NCBI GenBank assembly: GCA_964017235.1
Contig: OZ024933.1
Location: 57,704,255 to 57,768,254, forward strand
Direction: 5' to 3'
Length of the DNA stretch: 64,000 nt
Source: Sabellastarte sp. h YS-2021
Lineage: Eukaryota; Annelida; Polychaeta; Sabellida; Sabellidae
The notes beneath the pieces were generated by a model. It saw only the letters and a program-made list of their open reading frames with translations, searched no databases and was not told where the DNA came from. Shown one piece after another: positions 43,806-57,110 of this stretch. Each line of letters opens with the position of its first letter. Within the stretch, counting starts at the first letter, position 1. The position numbers were made by a program, and so were the translations under genes.

Positions 43806-46110
43806 CCGTAAACATTTCTGCACTTTAGAGAAAAATAATTATATAGAGAAAAATAATTATATTGAGAAAACAAAGTATGTGTATTCAGCTCAATAATGCT
43901 CTAAAACTGAGCAAGCAAATTTTTGAAAAATATTAACTTTCTATTTCTCTATGTTTTGTCAAGTCCAACCAGGCCAAAGAGCATACCGGTAATTTTGACA
44001 ATTTTTTCAAGAAAGAAATATCAATAAATTAACTCCCGAAGAATCAGAATTGCTTAAAAGTAAAATAACTTTACAGATCCAAGTACCGCTTTAAAGCAAA
44101 TGATAAATGCCCAGACGTAGATGGATTTCCATCTGAGTTCTACAAACTTTTCTAGGACAAACTGAATCATGCTTTTGATACTGGGGAATTCTATCTTTCG
44201 CTTAGAATTTGCATTATAAACAGTTTTTAGCTAAAGGAAATGTCCTGTGAATTCCTAAAGAACTGGAGACCTGTTTCCTTACTGTCAGTAGTATACAGAA
44301 TGACCTGCTATAAACTGGTATCTGAAATACAGACTGGTTTTATCACTGGAAGATTTATACAATACAAGGTTTATGATATGCACTCCTTGGAGAAAAATAA
44401 CCTTCAAGGTTACTTAAACTGGTGGATTTCCAAAAAGCATTTCACTCTCATGGGATTTTTTGTCCAACATGCTAAATTTTTCAATTTTGGACAAGATTTT
44501 AAAAGTTTGATAGATGTTTGAATGAAAATGTACAAGCTTTGTACAACATATAAAGAGGTTGCAGGCAAGGCTATCCTATAGCACCCTACTTGTTTTCCCT
44601 CTGTGCTCAAATTCTTTATGATATTGTATAATAATAATAATAATATCAGGGCATGCATATTAACAACTGCAGCCACAAAATCACCCAATTCGCCGATGAT
44701 AACCCCTATTCCATGATGGTAGCAGAGAATCTTTTGGCAGCACTGAACACTTTGGAAATATATGGTTGTCTCTCTGGCATTGTGATAAATATGGGACAAA
44801 CCTAAGTAAATATGGCTGGGAAAGAAAAAACATTCTAATGACATAATTGATTTCCCTAGGAAATTGGTGTGGGGCACAACAGAATTTGATCTACTTGGGA
44901 TACGGTTGGCAGTTGATTGGGAAAACATACCCAACCTTAATTGTAGTCTCGTCTTGTGCACAATAAAGAAAATTTTGAAGCAGTGGAAAGAAGAAACCTG
45001 ACCCCAATGGGTAAGATCTCCGTTATAAAACCTTCATTATCTCTAGCTTGAACCATACTTTTAGCTCAATTCCATCTCCATGAAAGCAATTTATTACTAA
45101 TCAGAATAGTGTTATGTATTTGTTTATTTTGGATAGCAAACCAAAGTGAATAGGAAACAGATTACCAATACTTAATTTTTTGGAGGTCTTAAAATCTGAA
45201 ACTCCATATCAAATCCCAAACTGGATAAAGTGTCTGTTCAATTTCGCTAATGCTCCTTATGCAAAAATTATGCTTAACTTTAGTTTCTACTGAGAATCTA
45301 CACTTGCCCTGGTGAATTACTATTAGCTTGGAGTAATCTGCTTGATCAAATAGATTTTTTCAAAAACTGAAGTGGTATAACTCTTAGATCTCTAGTGATC
45401 CTTTATTCTTCCCATTGGTACTTTGCAGGTGTATGCTCACCAGTAGTTTTATTTGACAATGAAGGCAGAATCATTGCCCAAGAAGAAGTCCACAGTTTAA
45501 AATCACGATTAATTTGTGGAGTATACTAGTATTAAAATATGCTTAATGAAAAAATTCAATACTTGTAATCTCCCAAGACCTTGTCAACATTCTTACCTGA
45601 AGCTTTTGTCAACTTAAAATTCAGAAAATAGAAAATTTTACAGTATTTTTAATCAATAATACAATAATTTGGCACTAAAAAATAAATGGAACAACATTTT
45701 GAATACTGATCCGGATGAAAAAAACGCAGAAGGAATGATTTCATCTGGTTCTAATTTGGACTTATTCAGAGATTTTTGAGAATTAAATCCAACTTGTGTG
45801 ACGTTAAAATAAGCTGCTCTTCTGACTGCAGCTTTTTTGTATGTGTCATGAGACGATTGTCATCTTATATCTTGTCCAATTTGTGTGTGAATTTTGGTGT
45901 GATGTAAGGTCATGGCTACAGAGAGATTTCAAAGTATTTATTGAGTTAAATCCAGTTGCCCTAATTTTTTGTTACTTAGAATTTGGGATAAACCTTTTAC
46001 CCAAAAATGTACTTATTCTTTCTGCTAAAACGCAAGTTTTGATTGTGCACACTGTAATAAAAGACTGAGTTTGACAGGTATCAGAGTTTATGTTACGGGC
46101 ATCTATAATG

Positions 46111-47160
46111 ACTAAAGTATGTTGTAAAAATAAACTATGTTCAATGCTTCCTAAATTCAGGGTTAGTGTTTTCTAGATTAAACAAGACCCAGTGTCCATC
46201 TTGAACGCATGACTGTAGTTGTCCTTTTCCCCCATTTACTGAGGTTTAACTATGCTTGGTTTTTATCAAGTTGCATTTACAACATCAATTGTCTTCTAAA
46301 TAGTATCCAAGTTGTGAAATCTGTACCTTTCTTTTTAGTTGAATCTTTGATTCAAGTTATGTAATGGGTTGTGGCCGCGACATTTTTAGTCGAATCTTGG
46401 ATTCGAGTTATGTACTGGGTTGTGGCCGTGATTTTAAATCGGCTGTTTAAGCCCTTAAATATCAAAATTCTGCATAATATTTGTACACATATCTGTACAT
46501 TAAGGTGTATAGCATACACTGCCATTTTGATTTTTTAAAAATGTTTTTAAGGTATATTTTATTTAGTAAAAAGCTTGTCTAGCACTACGTCTGGCTTTCT
46601 GTAAGGTCCTGTATGTCCTAGAAACTATTGTTTTCTCTATTGTCTTTGCAAACTCCATTGAGTCTTTTTTAACGGTTTCATCTGGTTTCTAGACATGAAA
46701 ATGTGTGTGCAGTCACTCTTAATGTAAAGTCGTTGTCTGTGCATCCTTCAGACTTCATTCATTCATTGAAGCATGATAATTAAGCGTCTCTGAAAAGGGC
46801 GCTTATTTGTTTTTGCATCAGTTTCCTCGCCACTGCTGCATTATGGTCTCCCTCGAATATCTCCCTTATTATTGGAAGCTTTTAAACCATATTTTGCAGT
46901 TGCATACCTTAAGGATAGTAAACTTTTTTTTCCACATGCTTAAATTTGACCTTTGATCTTTATCAAGGTCACGTGATCAAAAAAAGTTTTTTTGGGGTAC
47001 ACCCGCTCATTATCGCCGCTCAGCAAAATATACTGACTGCAGAGGCTTGTAATTATACACACTTGTTCATACTATCAAAAACGCCAGCTGATTAGATTTT
47101 GGGAGCGATCTGATGAAAAATGACTGATTTATGAGCGATTTTCTCGCATGTACCAACCAG
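46111..47160. other. Intronic, mostly unrecognised
   Basis: A two-copy 63-bp repeat (agtcgaatcttggattcgag...tgggttgtggccg) lies at 46335-46440. At 46797-46870 a header (gcgcttatttg...attatggtctccct) recurs at 55826-55895. No exon was seen. Confidence 0.45.
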
Positions 47161-47164
47161 AAAG

Positions 47165-47830
47165 CTTAAAATTCATGTGAACCCCCCCTATTATCTTCTT
47201 AAGTATTGCATTTAGAGCCATAAAATGTATTGGGAGGTAGTAGGAAACCATATGTGGAGAGTCTAGAAAGCAAGTCAAATTTCCCCCGACCCCCCTTTGG
47301 GGTCAAACTGGGGTCGTAAAATAGCCAATTTTGACATTTTTCCTTATATCTCCTTTATTATTGGTTCTAGAGCTTTAGAATGTATTAAGAGGTATTGGAA
47401 AACCATACGAGTGTGAAGAGTCAAGATAGCTGGTCAGATTTACCCCATGACCCCCCCTTATGGGTTAAACTGGGGTCATAAAATAGCCGATTTTGTGTCT
47501 TTGCCGTACATGTCCTTTGGATTTTTGCTTTTACAGCTTTAGAATGTATTAACAGGTAGTTGGAATTCATGGAGAGTCTAGGTAGCTGGTCAAATTAGCC
47601 CTCTGACCCCTCTTGTGAGTCAAACTGGGGTCATAAAATATTAATTTTCTGTTTTTGTCTCGTATCTTCTTTATTGGTTTTACAGCTTTACAATTTTTAA
47701 GAGGTAGTGGGAAACCATATGTGGAGAATGTAATGGTTTCACAGCTTTACAATTTTTAAGAGGTAGTGGGAAACCATATGTGGAGAGTCTTAATAGTTGG
47801 TCACAGTTGGGTCATAGATTGCAATAATTA
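47165..47830. repeat. Degenerate tandem array, about 150-bp unit
   Basis: Four to five units share agctttagaatgtatt, gaggtagt(a/g)ggaaaccatatg, gtggagagtct and gaccccccctttggggtcaaactggggtc. Non-coding. Confidence 0.8.
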
Positions 47831-48359
47831 TTTCTACTTTAATATTTCAATATTAATGATGTCATTATCTTAATATTATTTTCATATCTTAGTGCAAAGG
47901 GTGTAACTTTTTGAAATTGCACTCATCACTTATACATACTATTAAAGCAGGCAAAATACATTCATATTTTGTTGTCATCATCTAAAATTATGATGTGCAT
48001 CAAATTATGCTTGTTTTATTGTAAAAAAAACTGGGTCCAAATATTTACAAACTTATTTCAGTGCAGCAGTTTGATAATGACACATTTATAAATTTCCATT
48101 TTCAGCTCATTATCACTTCTTCTGACTTCCATTCTTCTGCAGTAAACTAATAACTCAGCAATGCAAACATATTATCTCCCACTGGACTTTAGCCCGGGAG
48201 GGCGATTATAAAATGCATCCTGTGTGTGCGTGCATGTGTGCGTTAGTGGGTCACCCAGATTTCTCCAAAACTACTACAGCTACAGATATTTTGTCAATTT
48301 TCCTAATGAATTTTCTTGCCTTTGAACATTTTTTTGGTTTTGTGGACTTAGGCCTAAAG

Positions 48360-50235
48360 ATAAGCAAGTAATAGCAATTTTAGCTACTTTGAGTAAAGGA
48401 CTTATAACTCAAAAAGTATTGCAGTTAGAGTATTTTCTTGAAATATGTTGTTCAGCTACTTTGTCCCTAGCTATAAGATGGTACATAATTTGTGGTTCTA
48501 TTGCATGCCATAAGTGAGTAATAGCCATTTTCTCATTTGTAGCAAAATAATGAAAGAAGTAAATGTCAAATATCTTCAAAAGTATTAAAGTTCGGGAAAT
48601 TTTTTCAAATATGTTATCCATCTACTTATTGGTAAGCTATCACATAGTAAAGTTTCAGACCTGTTGCACCTTGGGTAGCTGAGTAATAGCTACTTTGAAA
48701 TTCTGACTGTTGAGTAAATCCATTGTAACTCCAAAACTATTACAGTTACAGTATTTTCATAAAATATGTGGTTCATCTACTTTGTCCTTAACTATAAGAC
48801 GACATATAGTTTGGAGTTTCATTCTTACCATTGAGTAAAGCCTTTGTAACTACAAACTCTTGCAGTTAGAGTATAATAGCAACTGTAGCTCTTTTGATAG
48901 CGGAGTAACAGCTACTAAAATGAACAAATGTCTGTTACAGATATGCAATTTCTTCTAAATAAGTCATTCACCTACTTTTGGATGATCTACCATATAGTGA
49001 AGTTTCAAGTCTACATCTCTTTGCATCAATGAGTCATAGCTACTAAAATGAGTGAATGTCTTTTATCTTGAGAAGTATTTCTGATACGTTATTTCTTCAA
49101 AATAAGTCATTCGCCTACTTTTGGGTGATCTACCACATGGTAAAGTTACAGAACTGTAGCTCTTTGGATAGCTGATTAATAGCTACTAAAATGAACAAAT
49201 TTAAATGTCTTTTATCTCTAAAAGTATTACAGATATGCAATTTCTTCTAAATAAGTCATTCGCCTACGTTTGTGATGTACCACATAGTGAAGTTTCAGGT
49301 CTATAGCTCTTTGCATGGCTGAGTAATAGCCATTAAAATGACTAAATTTATTTAATCTCTAAAAGTATTGCACACAGGCAATTTCGTCCAAATAAGTCAT
49401 TCACCTACTTTTGGGTGATCTACCACATAGTGAAGTTGCAGAACTGTAGCTCTTTGCATAGCTGAGTAATAGCTACTAAAATGAGTAAATGTCTTTTATC
49501 TCTAAAATTATTGCTGATACATTATTTATTCAAAATAAGTCATTCACCTACTTTTGGGTGATCTATCACATAGTGAAGTTTCAAGTCTACATCTCTTTGC
49601 ATCACTAAGTCATAGCTACTAAAATGAGTGAATGTCTTTTATCTCTAGAAGTATTTTTGATACGTTATTTCTTCAAAATAAATCATTCACCTACTTTTGG
49701 GTGATCTACCGCATGGTAAAGTTACAGAACTGTAGCTCTTTGGATAGCTGATTAATAGCTACTAAAATGAGCAAATGTCTTTTATCTCTAAAAGTATTAC
49801 AGATATGCAATTTCTTCTAAATAAGTCATTCGCCTACGTTTATGTGATGTACCACATAGTGAAGTTTCAGGTCTATAGCTCTATGCATAGCTGAGTAATA
49901 GCTACTAAAATGAGTAAATGTCTTTTATCTCTAAAATTATTGCTGATACATCATTTATTCAAAATAAGTCATTCACCTACTTTTGGGTGATCTACCACAT
50001 AGTGAAATTGCAGAACTGTAGCTTTTTGCATAGCTAAGTAATAGCTAAAAATTAGTAAATACCTTTTATCTTTAAAAGTATTGCACATGGGCAACTTCTT
50101 CTAAAAAATTCTTCACCTACTTTTGGGTGATCTTCCACAGTGAAGTTGCAGAACTGTAACTCTTTGGATGGCAGAGTAATACCTACTAAAATGAGTAAAT
50201 GCTTTTTATCTTTGAAAGTATTGCAGTCAAACATT
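48360..50235. repeat. Tandem array, about 143-bp unit, 10 or more copies
   Basis: The phrase cattc(a/g)cctacttttgggtgatc recurs at 48968, 49111, 49258, 49399, 49543, 49684, 49828, 49970 and about 50111, i.e. every 141-147 bp. Other fixed phrases are agtaatagctactaaaatga and tcttttatctctaaaagtat. Units before 48900 are more diverged. The entry (48190-48260) carries gggcgattataaaatgcatc and a gtgtgcgtgcatgtgtgcg tract. Confidence 0.92.
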
Positions 50236-53200
50236 AAAGTGCCTCTTGCTTATTGTTACTTCTACATGTGCCTCCATCACAAGAAAAGCTATATTACACT
50301 ATCTTTAGTACATCTTATTTATACAGCGGATTATCCAAGATTATCAAATAACCACAGTGGTTTTCTATGTCATGTGACCTTTCTTTTCTATTCAAATTAT
50401 ACTATTGGTGACATATACCCTTCATTTAATGCATTTTATCTTAGGAAAAGTGCTGTTTTGAAATGGAAAACCTTGTTACCACATATAAACTTCCCAAAGA
50501 CTGCTTTAGTGAGGTGTTCTGTATAATTCTACTTTATTTACAGCCATTTTAAATTTTGGAGTGGAGAAAAGTTTATGGCGGCCATATTTAAGTCCTCTTT
50601 ACAAAATTTAAGCGCACTACCAACCAGTCTTAAAGTTGAGCCCTGGGTTAAGCCTAAGACCAGTTTTAAATTCTTTGTGAATACCACTAAGCCTAAGACA
50701 AAAGTCTTAGCAGTTTTTGGGCAGAAACTTGAGACAAAAGTCTCAACTTTAAGCCTAAGCCCTGGCTAAGACCCTTTGTGAATACAGGCCCTGGAAAATA
50801 CATAATTTTCTAGGTAAACATCATGGGGAAAGGCCTGTTTTGCTTGAGAATGAAAATATTACAAATTCGCAGTTTATATGCACTCATTAATGACAAACGT
50901 CTACATATTTGCATCAAGATCAAATGCTTCACAAAGGACGATGGATTTACAAAAGTTTCAATTCTATTTGTTAAAAAATAATGTGCATATATATCATATC
51001 TGAGATTAAAATACTGATCATCAACAGCTTATATAAAAAGAAGACAAAATACAACAGCTTGTCCACGGAGTAATATAACTGTTGACTTGTACGTCTCACT
51101 AATATTCATGAGCTGATCTGTGAGATTTTGTTTCCAAAGCACGACACAATGGTTTTCATCAGGGAATATAACTACTACATTGATCTGCAAAGGTTTTAAT
51201 GGCAAGATATTTCTTTTGAAAATAAGGTAATTTTATTTCACTTTAAAGTATTTATAAGTGTTAAATACCATGGCCATGAGAAATATTAGGTGGGATTCTT
51301 TCTGATTTTAAATGAAATCGTTGAATATTTTGTTAAACGAAGTGACTCCTGTATTAAAATAATTGCACTTTGCTTGTGTAAAATGTCCATATAATACTTA
51401 AATTAATGTCTTCCCAATTGTTTTATATTTACAAAATAAACCAGTTCCCTAATCTTATTTTATGTGCATCTTATCCCTTGGAAATCAATATCCAAACTGT
51501 GCAGTTGCAGGATGAGAGTACACAGATGAAAGAAACTAATGCATAATATATAACTATATATAGTTTGGAGTTTATTAAACTTCTTTTTACATATTAGCAT
51601 ATTAGTTAACAAATTTTAGTCTGGTTAACACATATATGTTAAACTACTCCAGTTATCTCAAGTATTTACTAGCAATCTGTTTTATTAAATTTCTAATAAT
51701 AAGATATCAGGCTAGTTTCACAACCATTGACAACCATTACTACTATGTTAATCTATATACACCATAGTTTTCTAGCTTGTGAAAAAGCGTATTTAAAACT
51801 GTTATAAAATAAAATAAAATTCATACCACAATGTCTTTTTACTTGAATAACCAACTATGTCATACTCTTTTATCTTTAAAAATAAATGACATAACTAGCC
51901 ATTGCAAATTACTTTCTATCTACCCTTACTGTTACTTTTAACAGGGGAGGGAGGGTGGGCAATTGTATGAATTTCTGGCTTTCAACCCCACAACTGATTG
52001 TAAAACATGTTGCTGGAGGCTTTAAAGTAAATTTGGCGGGAGATTGTCTACTGCCAGAATTTCTCAGTATCACCCCACAGGAAGTTAATTTGCATATTAT
52101 ATTGTCTTTTTTGTAGGTCGTCCCAAAACCAGGGCTAAAGGTGACGTTCCATGTGTTCGAATTTCCTACCTCCCCTTCAACTGAATTCGTCTGCTATTAC
52201 ATACGCATTTCATCCACAGTTACATGTTTCTGGTCACTACAAATACCCAAAACATCTAACTACACTGATCTGTAAATGTCTTTGCAAGCGGTTTGCAAAT
52301 GTGGGCCATAATAGAACGCTTTACAGATTTCAACACCCATTGCTGTCCAAAGATTTGACCCCGTGGTTGGCAGAAAGCCAGCCACTGCACCCTTGTTTTG
52401 TAATTGTAGTTCTATGTATGTTTTTATAAGGTAAACCTGTCGGTGAAAATAAAAAAAAAAAAATTAATGCATCTAAAACTCAAGCATCAACTAAACGTTA
52501 AAAACAAATGTATTGTCTATAAACAGTACTAGTAAATGTATATTCAATGTTTATGATTTACAACTCACTGATAGATTACTCACTGCAGATTATTTTTCCA
52601 AATTGTCACAGGATTTGTGACTGTGACCAGTACCTTGACTACTGGGGTGACTGATCTGCTTGAAATGAGGGAAGTCAGTTCTGTTACAAACATCTTTTGA
52701 ATTGGTTTTATTGAAATAAATCAAGTGTAATCAAAGAACCAGCTAAACCTCTGTAGCAATAGAACCTGTGGTGGGGGCACTAACCTCGTACCTTGACCAC
52801 AAATAAAATAAATGCTAATCTTACAAAATAAAGACCATTCCAGTTTACTTTTCCTCTTTGCTATAATTAAGAACTACAGTTTACGTTTAAGCCATTGATC
52901 TACCATAAAAAAAAATGTCTCTTGTACTTGATGTATTTTATAACAAATATTTTTAAAGTATCATAAAATTAGTTTACTGTTAAACAGAAGATATTTTAAT
53001 AGTATTTTCACTGGCACTGTGACAAACATGTTGACAACTTGTTAGTATGCTTGGCAACCTAATTATTTCTGCTCCTAATCATTAAAAACTTGGATATGCT
53101 GTTTGATTCTGACTTTTCCCTCTCAAGTCATGTTATCTGTCTGTAGGTCATGTTTTATAGTGTACATCTAACTGATCCAAGGAGGGTTAGATACTACCTC

Positions 53201-53250
53201 TCATGAAACTGCCATGATGGTATTAAATACTTGTTAGCAGCCATCTTAGA
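50236..53250. other. Intronic, nothing certain
   Basis: At 50600-50800 agcctaagaccagttttaaa and actttgtgaataca-type phrases resemble a decayed palindromic repeat related to 41.0-41.3 kb. Around 52100-52430 a 92-codon frame lacks family resemblance. No C4-family exon was found here. Confidence 0.45.
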
Positions 53251-53380
53251 GGTCCATTGTGGCCCACTGGTTTAGCAGGTTTGACATCTAATCACAGATT
53301 GTCACCTCTGTGTGAATTCGACTCTCACAAGTGACAGTGCTGAGGACCTGCCCCAATATGGCCCTGGCTGTTGAATTACT
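53251..53380 (+). mobile_element. tRNA-derived SINE, copy 2
   Basis: The head (ctggtttagcaggtttgaca) and B-box region (gaattcgactctcac) match copy 1, as does the body tgaggacctgccccaatatg. It lies about 600 bp before exon 2 of the C4-like gene. Confidence 0.6.
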
Positions 53381-53980
53381 TAAGTTGCAGTGCTTTCAGA
53401 AGAGTTTTGTCACAGTTGTTAGACACAGTATTGATGTGCATGTAATCTCCATCCTGAGAATTTTATACTCTGTTGCCTGATTTCTGATTTGGACTCTGGC
53501 TAATAGATGTTGCACCTTAGCATCTACAATAAGCAGAGATTAAGCACTATAAAAGTTGAATTAGGAATAGAATTGGGAAAGTATTTCCTTCATCTATCCA
53601 TGAAAATTACTGTATAATTTAATGCATAAGATTGCCTATTTCATAGTGCATTGGGCGTAACACCTGTGTAATTTTTAACTGTTTAACAAATGTAAATAAG
53701 CGATTCTTTTTTTTTTGATAAATTAATCTCATTTAAGGGAAGATTTCAAAACAAAAGATTTTATATTTTCATATTTGGTATAGCTCTTCTGTAATTACTG
53801 CAGTTTCTAATTCTAAGTTTCTCATGAAAGAGTAGTCATTTTTTACAACATTATAAACTTTTAAGCCACTTTGCTGTCAATCGGGTAACACGGGAACAAT
53901 CAATTGCTCTGGCACCAATGATACTTAAGTCATTGGGCAATCAGCTTTCAACAACTCCGACTGCATTTCTGTTCTTTTAG

Positions 53981-54438
53981 GTGTTGTGGCTAAATCCTTC
54001 TACACTCAAACAGGAGGTGGCAAGAACTATATCTGTCTGCATAAGCAACCTCAGTGGTTGGACAGCCCCACCTCAGAATTCGACCACAGGAGCTACATCT
54101 ATGGCGTGGAATATGAACATATCAACCCTTCTGACTTTGATGCACCCTGTGCGGTTTGTCATGTGACTGGACGCAGTGACCAACTAATGATCCCTGGACG
54201 TATGAGTTGCCCATTTGGCTGGACAGAGGAGTATTATGGGATGCTGGTGTCCTCTCATTTCAGTCACCAAGGAGCAACCTATGAGTGCCTGGACAAAGAG
54301 CCAGAAGCGGTGTTAAACAGTGGAGTAAACCACAACGGTGGATTGTTCTACAGGGTAGAGGCGGCCTGTGGTGGCTCCCTTCCATGCCCCCCATATGTTA
54401 ATGGTTATGAACTTACTTGTGTGGTCTGTACCATATAG
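53981..54438 (+). CDS. Short-chain collagen C4-like secreted protein, exon 2 (terminal)
   Basis: The acceptor ctgttcttttag/gt at 53979-53980 opens a frame to TAG at 54436-54438. Joined in phase 1, the protein is about 210 residues. Family hallmarks in order are AKSFYTQTGGGKNYICL, PQWLDS, SYIYGVEYE, DAPCAVCHVTGRSDQLMIPG, MSCPFGWTEEYYGMLVS, HFSHQGATYECLDKEPEAV, NHNGGLFYRVEAACG, LPCPPYVNGYELTCVVC. Nine cysteines here and two in exon 1 imply a disulphide-stabilised extracellular protein. The function of the family is not established; roles in matrix or secretion are suggested only by expression in other species. The frame is intact, so this is probably a working gene. Confidence 0.88.
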
Positions 54439-54768
54439 TTAGTGAAATTAGAACTGCAAAAATTTGCCACATATGCCAGAGCATTTAAAATATGTGCCAG
54501 CAGAACTGCCTTTACACATTTAGTACCAAGCAAAATAATCGCCAACTGATTACAGAAATAGCTGAAAAGTGTAAAGAAGACAGTAATAATTTTGAGAAAA
54601 ATAGTTGGGGGTGGTGGGGTGGCTTCTTAGTGGTATATTTGACATAGTATAGCAAGTGGATCATTTTTAACTATGGGACAGATGTTAAGAATTCTAGGAT
54701 TTCTTTCATCTTTTGTAGTGATGACACAACCTTAATTGTTGAAATGTACTGTTTAATGATTGTTGGCA

Positions 54769-54774
54769 ATTAAA
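54769..54774 (+). terminator. Possible polyadenylation signal of the C4-like gene
   Basis: ATTAAA lies about 330 bp after the stop. Another ATTAAA lies near 54865. Either could serve. Confidence 0.35.
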
Positions 54775-54899
54775 ATCTATTTAACCCCTATCTTTTTTCT
54801 TATTCTGAAGAGATCATTGTCATTTATTTTGTTCACTCATTTTTTTCATTATGACATGCAATAATTAAAGAGTTTACCCAGCAGAGTGCTATTTGTATC

Positions 54900-55700
54900 A
54901 ACTGGATAGCAACATAAAATCATGCCTGGGAATATTTTTGGCCTCATTCTGAAAAACAAGATGGCTGCCATGGTCATTTTTTGAACTTTCAATAAGGAGT
55001 TTTGTTAACCCTCTAGAGCAAAAGGTATTATAGGTGGGGATCTAGAGATCTCCAATTTGCAGGATATGTTCATCATTACAAAATCTTGTTTGGGAGTTTT
55101 TGTGGCCTCATTTTGAAGAACAAGGTGGTGGCTAGGGGTGTTTCTTTGTCAGTGATGAAGCAGTGTGTAGAAATTTTCCCATTTCCCCCTCTAGAGCAAA
55201 GAGTATTGGAGGTAGAGTTTCCAAATTTACAGGATATATACATCATTACAAAAGCTTGTCTGTGAATATTTTTGGCCTCCTTTTGGAAAATAAGTTGGCC
55301 GCCATGGGCGTTCCTTTGAAGGTAATGGAGTTTTATACATTGAGGCTTTTTCTACTGTACGGAAAAGTGAATGTCTTCATGGTTGATATTTTTAAAAACT
55401 ATATATATCCTCTGCAGCGTACAAATATTTGGCCTTGAAGCGTGCCTCATTTTCAAAAACAAAATGACCACCATGGGTAAGGCAAGGACTTTTCCCACAT
55501 TTTGAAGCCCAAGAGGAAAAGTTACTGCAGAGTTTTCAAATTTACAGGATATATTCATGATTACAAATGCTTGTCTAGGAATATTTTTGGCCTCATTTTG
55601 AAAATCAAGATGGCTGCCATGGGCGTTTCTTTGATAATTAAGGCGTTTACACATTCTGAGGCTTTTTCTCATCAATGGAAAGTTGAATCACTGTAGGACT
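54900..55700. repeat. Degenerate tandem array, about 165-170-bp unit
   Basis: Units share acaggatat...catcattacaaa, cttgtctgtgaatatttttg, gcctcattttgaaaa(a/t)caagatgg and ccatgggcgtttctttg. Four to five copies, non-coding. Confidence 0.75.
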
Positions 55701-55825
55701 GATGTTTTTAATAGATCTAGGTTTACTCTATAGCATACAGACATCAAATCAATTTTTTTTGTACTTCAGTAAATTACTTATAACTACAATACTTACATTT
55801 ATAGGTTTTTGGGGGTGTCAGGGAT

Positions 55826-57110
55826 GCTTATTTGTTTTCACGTAAGTTCGACTGATCACCACCGCTGCCGCCGGATTATGGTCTCCCTTGAATAAGTTCT
55901 TGGGCTTTCAAATTTTTCTTTCCTTCTTATCTTTCTTTAAAAATATAGGGGCGGGAAAAATTTTGGGGATACTTTGCGGAGACCTTACGCTTTACTTAGG
56001 TAACCTTAAGCATTTTTCAAAAACACCCCGTCATCGTGTTTCAGAAAAATCCACACACACCTGTGCTATAAAATTTATCAGGTACATTCTATACCTATAT
56101 CCGCAGGTCGGAAAGGATTTTCTGATCAATCGGACCTTAGATGCCTGAATGGGAGGCGTGTTATTTTCGTAAATTTTTAAAAATGGGTACTTGGTCTGTA
56201 TCTTAAAAGCGGTCAGGATTTCGGCGTTTTGTTGGATAACTTATTCAGCTACTTTTTGATAATCTTTCACATGCCGAAGTTTTAGCCCTGTATATGCAAT
56301 CTTAAGGCCACCTTAATGTCAAAAAAGGGGGGTTTAGCCCTCCAGTTCACTTAGTTTTTCACTTTTTTCAACCAAACTTCCCATATAGATTAAAATTTAC
56401 CAAAGGATTATCCTGACTTTATGGTGACCTTAAATTGCTAATATAATTGGAGCTATGGCCCCCTAAAGTCATAAAATTTGGAATAAAGCCGTCTGGCCCC
56501 TTTCGTTTTCCATATCTAACGTATATTGATATTGAAGTAGGTAAAAGAAGACTCTTACTACCTTATGATTTAAATAATGATATTATGGCCATCTTAAACT
56601 TAAAATGTAGGGTTTTTCAGCCCTAAGCTCAGTTAATGTTTAAATTTTTAAAATAAAACTTGGCACATTTATAAAGATTGGCAGAAAGGGACATTCTCAT
56701 TTTATGGTCACCTTAAAGTTGCAATATGAATGAAGTTATGGTCACCTTACAGTGAAAAAAGGGAAGTTTTTGGCCTCCAGCTACCTTATTGTACAACTGA
56801 CCTCAGCTACACTTTATGAACTTATAAAGGGTGACAAAAGGGACATTCTTATTTTATGGTCACCTTAAAGTCCCAATATGAATGAAGTTATGGCCATCTT
56901 GCAGTGAAATTATGGAGTAATTACTCTCCAGCTTATTGTATTGTTTAGCTGACCTCAGTTAAATTTTGCAAACTTATTAAAGATGAAAATAGGGACATTC
57001 TTTCCACCTTGTAGTTCCAATACAAGTACAGTCATGGCTACCTTGAAGTAAAAATAAGGGTTTTCAGCTCCCAACCTACTTACTTTTCAGTGACATCAGT
57101 TCAACTTGAC
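55826..57110. repeat. Repeat header followed by degenerate ~145-bp tandem array
   Basis: The header at 55826-55895 matches 46797-46870. From about 56290, phrases such as attttatggtcaccttaaag, gcaatatgaatgaagttatg and cagctgacctcagttaaatt recur four to five times. Confidence 0.65.

Larger units (their letters stand above)
43440..46110 (+). pseudogene. Decayed L1/Tx1-type LINE ORF2 in the C4-like gene intron
   Basis: Coding remnants appear in order in all three plus frames. They include KLETIRPKLIAASAVRAQWL (near 43490), DVDGFPSEFYKLF (near 44120), FLKNWRPVSLLSVVYR (near 44255), QTGFITGRF (near 44330), the catalytic QFADD (FADD at 44689-44700), SGIVINMGQT (near 44775) and RNLTPMGKISVIK (near 44993). 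A C-terminal FWCDVRSWLQRDF block (near 45895) follows. These match the reverse transcriptase and C-terminal region of L1-like non-LTR retrotransposons. Many stops and frameshifts show it is old. No endonuclease part was recognised. It is interrupted by a G-run (43552-43584) and a MITE (43600-43805). Confidence 0.8.

Noticed and set aside
44240-44521. A stand-alone small gene
   Set aside because: Its NWRPVSLL and QTGFITGRF motifs belong to the surrounding LINE reverse transcriptase remnant.
52151-52429. A 92-codon frame in the C4-like gene intron
   Set aside because: No family resemblance, no convincing splice sites and no match to the C4 domain.
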